Positions 56,480-64,000 of a stretch of DNA of 64,000 nucleotides are shown here, in pieces. How positions within the stretch are numbered: the stretch's first letter is position 1; each line of letters starts with the position of its first letter. Source of the stretch: Bryobacterales bacterium (GTDB lineage Bacteria > Acidobacteriota > Terriglobia > Bryobacterales > Bryobacteraceae). Made by a program: the position numbers and the translations under genes. The notes below the pieces were generated by a model that saw only the letters and a program-made list of their open reading frames with translations, did not search any database and was not told where the DNA came from. The stretch is taken from the NCBI GenBank assembly GCA_016721425.1, contig JADKID010000020.1, positions 81,973 to 145,972 on the forward strand. Direction: 5' to 3'.

Positions 56480-57227
56480 TTAGTGCGGCGGGTTGGCTCG
56501 GCCGCTCATTGACCCCATCCCGCGCGCTCCGCTCATGCTCCCTGGCTGTTGTGACATGGCAGCTCCCATGCCGGAACTGCCGCTCCCCATGCCTGATTGC
56601 CTCCCGGACGCCGGGATCAGATCCGCTCGTTCAGACCGGCCGCGGTACGCCTGTGCCTGTTGTGGCGGTTGTCCGGGCCGCACCCAACTGCGCTGACCCG
56701 CCCTGAGGAGAACTTCCTGGTCCGGGATTGCAGGCCGGCGACACCGACAATCCCTTCGTCGACTGCGACCAGGTGGCGTCCGTGTCGTCCACAAAGACGC
56801 TGAACGTCGTTCCCCGGACCGCAATAACGGCAGTGGGCGTTGTCAGTTTCTGTGGGTTGGGCCGGCCGCTCAACTTCTCCACGTGGACTTTGATGGAACC
56901 AAGAAACAGGTGCAGCATCTCTCGCACGTCAGCAGATCGCTCGTTGAAGATCAGGTGTGAGTCTGGGTAGATGGTGACTGTACTCCCATCATTGGTCTGT
57001 AGGACAGCGTGCGAGTTCTCTCCAGTGGAAAGCTCGTCGCCAGATTGGACAGAATCGTTGAGCCGGAGCAGGCGCGACTCCTGGCGGAAGCCCTTGAGCG
57101 TCAGAGTCCCCGCCAGGGAGACAACCCTGGCAGCACCGGGATCCGGCACCTGAGCCTGGGCTAAGGTGAGACCGGCGAGCAGAACCGTCACCAAAGCAGC
57201 CCCTCGGAGAATATTCACTCGTAACAT
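56480..57227 (-). CDS. Secreted FecR-domain protein with Met/Gly-rich tail, frameshifted
   Basis: ATG 57227 starts signal MLRVNILRGAALVTVLLAGL. The FecR domain follows: ARVVSLAGTLTLKGFRQESR, NDSVQSGDELSTGENSHAVL, NDGSTVTIYPDSHLIFNERS and TPTAVIAVRGTTFSVFVDDT. After a frame change near 56770 the C-terminus is Gly/Met/Ser-rich (SGMGSGSSGMGAAMSQQPGS) and stops at 56480. Stand-alone secreted FecR domains are common in this phylum and bind or sense cell-surface partners. Met-rich tails often bind copper(I), which fits the oxidase encoded nearby. Confidence 0.65.
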
Positions 57228-57359
57228 CTCAAACCCTTTCGAATACTGAGCATGCAATCTGGTCACCAAATTCGGAAGTGTCACTGAATCAACGGCGCCA
57301 CTCTAAGGATGACCCCCGACTTGGCAGCCAGTGGTGCTTTTGGGGCACGGAACTGCGCC

Positions 57360-58697
57360 CTATGCGCTCTGATCGCGCTCGATGCGCGCGAGCTTTTGTA
57401 CAGCGTCCGGCGCTGAATCCCCAGCATTTCGGCGGCGCGAGTCTTGTTGCCGCCGCCTGTTCCAGTACGCGCAGGATTTGCTGCCGCTCCACCGCATCGA
57501 GTTCCACCGGTTCATCCTCCTCCGGCGCTTTGTGCGGCTGACTCCCCAAGTTGTCGTTCCACGGCTTCCTTCGACACTGCCCCTGTGGCTCCATGGTGAC
57601 CAATCGGCGAATCACGTTCCGAAGCTGGCGGACGTTGCCAGGCCAGTCGTGTTGCAGCAGAGCTTGATCCGCAGCGGCGTCGAACCAAACGCTCTTCCCC
57701 GAGGACTCGCACGCCTCGGTCAGAATCCGCTTGACGAGGAACGGAATGTCGCTCCTCCGCTCGCGGAGAGGCGGCACTTCAATCCGAAGGACGTTCAGGC
57801 GGTAAAGCAGGTCTTCCTGAACTCCCTTCCCGCACCATCTCCTCGAGGCTCCGGTTGGTGGCCGCGATCACACGCACGTCGGCTTTGCGTGGCGCGCCGG
57901 CGCCGACTGGCCTGTATTCCTTCTCCTGTAGGAATCGGAGTAGCTTGGCCTGAAACTCGAGCGGCACCTCGCCAACCTCATCGAAAAACAGCGTGCCACC
58001 GCGTGCGGTCTCAATGATGCCCGGACGGTCGCGATCAGCGCCGGTAAACGATCCTCTCAACGCTCCGAACACCTCCGATTCCAACAGCGAGCCGGTAACG
58101 GCCCGGAGTCCACCGCCACGAAGGGTTTTGTTGGACCGGGGACTATGGTCGTGAATCGCTTTGGCAACAAGTTCCTTGCCGACACCGCTTTCGCCGAGAA
58201 TGAGGACCGTCTCATCAGAACGCGCCGACCGTGCAATGCGCTTGTAGACGTCCACCATCGGCGTGGAGAACCCAATCATGCCACCGAACTGCTCCAGATC
58301 CTCGGCGGCTTCTCCCTCAGGCTGGGTTTCTCGACTGCGCTCCGCGCGCTGGATCACTGCCAGCAGATCCTTCAAATCAAACGGCTTCGCGAGATAGTCG
58401 AAAGCACCGCCCGTCTCCGCTTCTACGGTCGTGCGAACGGAACCGCGTGCCGTCATCAGAATGACAGGCGTGCCAGCAGCCTGTTGCTGCGCGTGCCGAA
58501 GGATGTCAAGACCGGTCAGGCGATCAATGTAGATATCGCTCAGAACGATCGCGAATCGGCGCGTGCTCAGCAGTTCAAGAGCACCCTCGCTGTCGTTGGC
58601 AACGGTGACCGGAATAGCCCTTCGAGGCGAGGTAGTTGGACACCGTCGAAGTGATGGACTCGTCGTCATCGATGACTAGAACATCTGACTTGCTCAT
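57360..58697 (-). CDS. NtrC-type sigma-54 response regulator, frameshifted
   Basis: ATG 58697 begins a receiver domain: MSKSDVLVIDDDESITSTVS (phospho-acceptor pocket), VLSDIYIDRLTGLDIL with the acceptor Asp, and YLAKPFDLKDLLAVI. The AAA+ domain has Walker A LILGESGVGKELVAKAIHDH, the sigma-54 contact ESEVFGALRGSFTGADRDRP (GAFTGA variant GSFTGA), Walker B GGTLFFDEVGEVPLEFQAKL and DWPGNVRQLRNVIRRLV. The C-terminal Fis-type helix EMLGIQRRTLYK ends at 57360. Frame changes are near 58620, 57820 and 57430. It activates sigma-54 promoters when phosphorylated by the adjacent kinase. Confidence 0.8.
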
Positions 58698-58700
58698 CCG

Positions 58701-60599
58701 TTACCCTCTCGGCAGGGCGATCGTAAATCTGGAACCTGTGTTGGGCGCGCTCTCAACGGTGATCTGCCCCCCGTGCTGATGGACGATCTCCTTCACGAGG
58801 GCCAACCCGATCCCAGTGCCCTCTTCTGCGCTCCTTTCGTCTCTCTTCAAACGATAGAACTTTTCGAAGATTCTTTCCTGGTCGGCGGTGGCGATGCCGT
58901 ATCCCTGATCCGCCACCGAGATTCGAACCTCAGGCCGCTGTCCTCCACAATCAGTCTGACGGTCGTGTTTTCCGGGCTGTACTTCACGCCATTCGTGATC
59001 AGGTTGTAGATCGCGAACGAGCAAGTCAGGGTCGGCGGACACGTGGATCTCGGGGATCGTCGCTCGATCTGAATGCGTTTGCGGGCAGCGTAAAAAGCGG
59101 CCTCGTTCCACGATCTCCTGGCAGAGCACACCAAGATCGACCTGCTGGTGTTGAAGGCTCAGTGAGCCCGAGGCCAGGCGTTCGACATTGAGGAACGTCT
59201 GAATCAACGCCGTGAGCCGCTTCGACTCCTTGTGGATGAGTCCCGCCATCTCGGTGCGCTGCTGTTCCGGCATGCCGCCCTCAGAGATCATCTCGCTGGA
59301 TCCCTGGATGGCGGTGAGCGGAGTCTTGATCTCGTGCGCGATCGCCTGCACGCGGAAGGCGTATTCTTTCCGTCTCGTTGTCTCTCCTGCGAGCGCCCGG
59401 CTGAGCAATGCGTATTCGCTGATGCCGCCGATCGCAGACGCTACCGGGCACACTGCCAAGAACGACCCAAGAGGAGAACGTAGCCAGCGAATCGAAAGAA
59501 ACCGGCCCGCCCGCGACGAGCAGGAGTCCGACACCCGACAAGGCAAGCGGATAGCCGCAGCCCGCGAAACCATACGATGGCGGCGACACACAATCCGATC
59601 AGAAGTAGACTGCCGACGAATTCACCGGTGACGTTTAGTGGCACCAGAAACACACGATCCAGAATTGTGCGGGCGACATTGGCGTGGATCTCGATGCCGC
59701 TCATCCCGATGCCGCTAGAGAGAGGTGTGAATAGTCGATCGCCGCTTCCCTGGGCCGTCACTCCGACAATTACGATCTTGCCGCGGAACTTTGAGGGATC
59801 TGCCGTGCGACCAGCAGCGCTCGGAAACTCACCCTGAGGGAACGTACCTTCCGGGCCGGCATAATTGATCATCATCAAGCGGCTTTCGTTCGTCAGTTGC
59901 CGGGATGCGGACTGGACCGAAGGTCACGGCGTCGGCGGATTCGAGCGGGCGTCCGCGCCGGTCGCCAGGACGTACCGCTTCCGAAACCGAGGGCCCAGAA
60001 GCGCCGCTCCACCGGCTTCCTTCAAGAGCAGAACGGAGCGCACGTCACCATCCGCGTCGGGTGCCGCGTGACATGGGCAGTGGAGCGGCCCTGAGCCAAC
60101 TCAGGCAGCGGCAATATCCAGCGCGGATTCTCGCCGGCATCGCCTTTCTCAGGGCCGCGCCCAAGACACCTCGGGGAAAAGGCGGAGCGCGCGGGAAGCC
60201 GGGCATCCTGCGACGGGTCGCCCGGTTCGCTGAGGAGCAAATCCAGCACAACGACGCGTGGACGCGCCTGCGCGAGCACTTCGAGTCCCTCGGCGAGTCT
60301 GGCACGGTTCAGCGGCAACGGTCCGTAGCGCGCAGCGGTTTGATCATCGATGGCCACCAACGCACCGCTCCGGTTGCGGCTGTGGCCTGCGCTCCTCGTA
60401 GCCGGACGATGATGTCATTCCACTCCGCACTGACCTGCTGGATGAAGCCATTCCAGATGAGGAATGGCAGAGCCGCGACCACGACGAGCACGTAAGTGCT
60501 CGGACGAGCTCTGGGTTGAATCGTGATCGCCGTCCGATCAGGGTTTCCTGCTCCCAGCGGCTGGTGCTTTGGGCACGTTACTGTGCCCGAAGCACTCAC
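58701..60599 (-). CDS. CHASE2 sensor histidine kinase, frameshifted
   Basis: Membrane sensor kinase. An N-terminal helix (STYVLVVVAALPFLIWNGFI) leads to a periplasmic CHASE2 domain (EWNDIIVRLRGAQA, ARPRVVVLDLLLSEPGDPSQ, KFRGKIVIVGVTAQGSGDRL with FTPLSSGIGMSGIEIHANVA), then more membrane spans, the H-box AIAHEIKTPLTAIQGSSEMI, the N-box LITNGVKYSPENTTVRL, and G boxes ADQGYGIATADQERIFEKFY and GTGIGLALVKEIVHQHGGQI. The start GTG 60599 is tentative. About five frame changes are needed. It ends 4 nt before the regulator start: a two-component operon. Confidence 0.75.
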
Positions 60600-60708
60600 G
60601 CCACTCTTTCAATGATGATGCAAACGATTGAAAACAGTGACATGCCGTTTGGCAGGGGAACTGCGATGTCTGCCTCTGGGAAGCGATTATCCAAATACGG
60701 AGGGACAT

Positions 60709-62116
60709 ATGTTCGCGTGCAATCGTCGAGGTTTCCTGAAAGCCGCCATCGGACTGCCGGCGGGCTACGGACTGGTCACTTCGTTGCGGGGCGCTGAACT
60801 GGCCACGAGCGCCGGCCTCGTGGAGGTGGATCTGGAAGCCCAACAGACGTGGATCAACGTCGCTGGGCAGAACCGGCTATCTCTTCGGATTCAACGGTCA
60901 GGTTCCTGGGCCCATTATCGAGGCTCATCCCGGCGACCACGTTCGCATCCGCTTTCGGAACAGCTTGCCGGAGATGACCAACCTTCACTATCACGGCCTG
61001 CACGTGACGCCCAACGGAAACGGCGACAACAGTTTCCTTGAGGTCGGCTCGGGCGAGAGTCTCACCTACGAATTCGACCTTCCGACCTCGCATCCGGGTG
61101 GCACCTTCTGGTACCACCCCACATGCACGAGTCCGTCGCGCGCCAGGTATCGCGCGGGCTGGCGGAGTCTTCATCGTGCGAGGCGAGTTGGACCAGATCC
61201 CGGAGATTGCAGACGCGCCGGAAGCGGTCCTCGTCTTGCAGGACTTCGGCCTGGCCAGCAGCGGGCTTCCAGTGGAACCCAGCCTGATGGCGCGAATGAC
61301 CGGTCGTCAGGGCAACTTGGTCACCGCCAATGGTCAAACCAACCCTCCGTTCGAATTCAACGCGATGGCTGGGTTCGGCTGCGGATCCTGAACGCCTCCA
61401 GCTCGCGTTTCTACCGGCTGCGATTGGAGGAGCATCCTCTTACTTGATCGCCGTGGATGGCGGAGCGCTTCCCAGCGCCGGAAGAGCATGGCGAGATTCT
61501 CCTCACGCCGGGCGAACGCATCGAGGTGATGGTTCAAGGCGCGAGGCCCGAAGGCAGCTACCGCTTGCTGGAGCTTGCCCTACAACCGGGCGGCATGGGA
61601 TGGGGATGATGGGGCGGGTGGTCCGCCGTCCCGCAGATCGTGCTCGCCACGGTTGTCTATGAAGGCCAGGCCGGCCGCACATGGAGCCTGCCCCAACGGC
61701 TCGTCCGAATCGATCCGCTTCCCGCCCCTTCCGTGCGCCGCAGCTTCCAACTGGGTCAAGGAATGGGCATGGGAATGATGGGCGGCGGTGGCACGACGTT
61801 CACGATCAACGGGCGAACGTTCAATCCGAACAGGATAGACACCTCGAGTGGTCTTGAACTCCGTCGAAGAGTGGGAGTTCATCAACCTGACGATGATGGA
61901 TCACCCGATGCACGTTCCACACGAATCCATTTCAGGTGATCGGTTCGGGATGGTTTGCCAATTCGGGCGTGGAAGGACGTCGTCCTGGTTCGTGCAAACT
62001 CGCCAATTCGAGTTCGAACCGCTTTTCGCGACTTCACGGGTACTGCCATGTACCACTGCCACATCCTCGACCATGAGGACCTCGGGATGATGGGTACGCT
62101 GCAGATCCAAGGCTGA
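60709..62116 (+). CDS. Tat-exported multicopper oxidase, frameshifted
   Basis: Periplasmic multicopper oxidase of the CueO/CotA type. ATG 60709 follows GGAGGG closely; Tat signal NRRGFLKAAIGLPAGYGLVT. Copper sites: HYHGLHVTP, GTFWYHPHMHE (split by a frame change near 61120), HPMHVPH, and the type 1 copper end MYHCHILDHEDLGMMG. A Met-rich loop (GQGMGMGMMGGGG) resembles the Cu(I)-binding insert of CueO. It would oxidise Cu(I) or phenols with oxygen. At least six frame changes; natural stop TGA at 62114-62116. Divergent to the kinase operon, which may control it. Confidence 0.8.
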
Positions 62117-62130
62117 CGAGCCTTGGCCTG

Positions 62131-62620
62131 TCAGTTCTGGTTCCTCGCGAACAATGGCCGTCCAGCCTCGATGTCCGCCGCACGAACCAGGAGGGAATCG
62201 CCCGTCGATTCTGAACTGGACCGGAACGGGGTGCAGTCCTTCTCTTTGGCAAGAGTCGCGCCTTCTTCGAGGATCGGCATCGGCTCTCGCAGTGACCACA
62301 GATGAGTTGCCTCGGATACCGGCTCGGACGGTTCGCCCTGTCACAACGCCGGCAGGCTGCGAATGTGACGACAATGCGGCCGTGATCCTGTCGCTTGACG
62401 AAGACTCGAACAGGTCCGCCTTCCTGTTCCTCAATTTTGAAGATCCGTGCCTTTCCCAGGCCGAGCTCCGCCAGGGGAACGCGGAGGTCCTGCCCAGATC
62501 GCACCAGGAATCTCACTGGCAGGAACGATTTCGTGCTGGCTCAAATTCAGCCTACAACCCAGCCCAATGGCCGCCAGTAGGAACGCGCTGAGAAAGAGAG
62601 GATCGACGCTCTGCAGGGGT
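62131..62620 (-). CDS. DUF2318-like membrane protein, frameshifted
   Basis: A membrane span (FLSAFLLAAIGLGCRLNLSQ) precedes a DUF2318-type domain: DLRVPLAELGLGKARIFKIE, GPVRVFVKRQDHGRIVVTFA, ACRRC...CGHCESR (two CxxC pairs) and DCTPVPVQFRIDGRF near the end. DUF2318 domains bind metal through these cysteines and occur with iron or copper uptake systems. The stop is at 62131 after a frame change. Convergent with the oxidase gene, 14 bp apart. Upstream start not found. Confidence 0.55.
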
Positions 62621-63359
62621 CAGGGCCGGTCCTTCTTCGCTTATGCTCCGCTCACCTCCTCTTGGAAAGATCCGTCCGGGACCTCGCTTTCCAGAGGCGA
62701 CTGGCCTTCCTGCGCGCGCTTGGCAGGCCGGGCTCCACCGAGGCCAAGGGCCTCGTGGATGCGCCTCAGTGTCGGTGAACAGGGATAGAGATGGCTGGGT
62801 GACGCCGGCTGCCCTGAAGAGCCTGTGGTGCCAGGGATGCACCCGGGTCTCCGGCCCGTGCTCGGGAGAGGACCGTGAAGGGGAAAGAAAACGGTAGCGG
62901 CGGCGTCGGCAACGAATGCCTCTAGGAATTGGTACGGGCAATCCACGCCAAGCACTGAGGATTTCGGCAATCTCACTCCGGCTGAACGAAGATGCCGCTG
63001 GCCACGTCGAAGTCGAATGCGACCCGCAGGCATCTGGTTTCTTCAACGTCGCTAAGATCCGCTTCGAGCCTGGTCGTACGGTTGAGGCAAGACAGGTACA
63101 GCTGCCACATTCGAGGTTCATTGGATTACCTGGAAGCAAGATCCATGCAATCAAGCCGCCAGTCCCAACCCCAAATTGCGCCGAAAAGTGGTGGTTACTG
63201 GAGTTTCTTGGACGCCCGTTGTGCGGGATTGGGCAGCGTCACATCGGAATGTGGCCGAGAGTATCCAATATTCTCCCTCGCCATGGCGCGAGGCGGGGTT
63301 ACGGCGAGGGTAGCCGGGTCCGTAACCCATTTGGCCGTCTCCTAGCTTGGTCTTGTATT
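62621..63359. other. Broken minus-strand coding remnants
   Basis: Fragments such as CPYQFLEAFVADAAATVFF and RRIHEALGLGGARPAKRAQE lie in different minus-strand frames. They may be the N-terminal membrane part of the DUF2318-like protein or a separate gene. I cannot assign them. Confidence 0.3.
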
Positions 63360-64000
63360 TCAGGGTGCCATCAGGCTGGAGAAGGCGTACAAATCCAGCT
63401 CACCATCTGCCATCGAGCTGCCGCCCATGCCTTGCTGCTGGGTGGCCTGTGAAAATGGTGAATCCGATCATGTAGACCGTGTAGCTGCCGTCCACGGCTG
63501 CTGGCCGAATTCCGGGAGTTGCCATGGGGTGGGAGTCCCCATCGATCTGCGCGGCAATCTGAGCAGAGGAGCCGTCGGTTGTCACTACCATCAACTTCCC
63601 GGTGGACAGGTTGCTATTGCTTTGCGAGCCCATCATCCCGCCCTGGATGCCCTGGTGGTCGAAGGCGATTGAGCCCGACTGGATGAAGCCGGCCGTCCGG
63701 AGCCAGCGCTGGTTTGGACATCATCACCCCGAGGATCTCAGCGTCCGCTAAATGGATCCATCCTGGCTGTTCACGGCGACCACTTGCAGGACTTGTAGGT
63801 CGTCGGGTCGGCAGATCGAGCCGCCAGTGGTCTGAGGAGGCGACGCACGATGTAGAAAGGTGCCATCCGCGCCACGTGTCATCATACCCATCCCGTTCAT
63901 CCCCAATGCCATACCAGTAACGCCGGGCATCATCATTGTTGGGCTGACTCGGTGTTCCTGGCATGCCTTGCGCAAAGATAAGCTGGTGGCGCACAAAGCT
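63360..64000 (-). CDS. Met/Gly-rich protein with PQQ-like segment, truncated by window end
   Basis: Starts beyond the right edge. Fragments across frames: RHQLIFAQGMPGTPSQ, MALGMNGMGMMTRGADGTF (Met-rich), LQVVAVNSQDGSIRWTL, ILGVMMSKPALAPDGRL, LSTGKLMVVTTDGSSAQIAA and GSYTVYMIGFTIFTGHPA, ending GELDLYAFSSLMAP at the TGA at 63360. The QDGSIRWTL-like strand suggests propeller repeats. Met clusters similar to those of the oxidase and FecR protein suggest a copper-related role. At least three frame changes. Confidence 0.45.

Overview
The window looks like chromosomal DNA of a GC-rich Acidobacteriota bacterium of the Bryobacterales/Solibacter type. This is inferred from gene content: a large Oar-like TonB receptor with a carboxypeptidase-regulatory N-terminus, a PEP-CTERM protein, Tat-exported TIM-barrel enzymes, PQQ-type propeller proteins, many small secreted orphan proteins and GC-rich double-hairpin repeats. 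No rRNA, tRNA or CRISPR array was recognised.

Layout. 0-9.6 kb: the end of a HerA/FtsK-like ATPase, secreted orphans, an ankyrin protein and three genes resembling polymorphic-toxin immunity families (Imm50-like, DUF4288, DUF4279). 9.6-21.5 kb: a carboxypeptidase-regulatory-like protein, a DUF4242 protein, then a minus-strand run of secreted hydrolases, a cupin/CMD fusion and two PQQ-propeller proteins, nearly all frameshifted. 21.8-37 kb: mostly intact genes, including an AraC regulator, Tat amidohydrolase, methyltransferases, PEP-CTERM protein, a PAAR spike module, and the tight operon TonB receptor - AhpD-like protein - MFS transporter. 37-48 kb: secreted orphans, an ECF sigma/anti-sigma operon divergent from an MBL-fold hydrolase, and two toxin-antitoxin loci (TacAT with a wrecked toxin, ParDE). 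47.9-52.0 kb: a complete IS21-family element with three accessory genes. 52.0-53.9 kb: a lower-GC segment with two decayed class III nucleotide cyclases in tandem, the downstream gene ending at the IS. 54-64 kb: an IS1182-type transposase remnant, a porin-like protein with FecR partner, an NtrC-type regulator with CHASE2 histidine kinase, a multicopper oxidase, a DUF2318-like protein and a Met-rich protein, all frameshifted, suggesting a regulated copper/redox locus.

The best single observation is the AhpD-like gene at 29440-30057. One in-frame TGA stands exactly where the second cysteine of the AhpD signature E-x11-C-x2-C-x3-H belongs, and a 6-bp hairpin with a G-containing loop begins its apical loop 17 nt later, as in a bacterial SECIS. 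It is predicted to be a CxxU selenoprotein.

Caution: single-base frameshifts are very dense at about 5.5-21.5, 38-47.5 and 52-64 kb and rare at 21.7-37 kb and in the IS. Uncorrected sequencing error and genuine decay cannot be told apart from this sequence alone. Composite products below are read across the shifts, and their boundaries are approximate.
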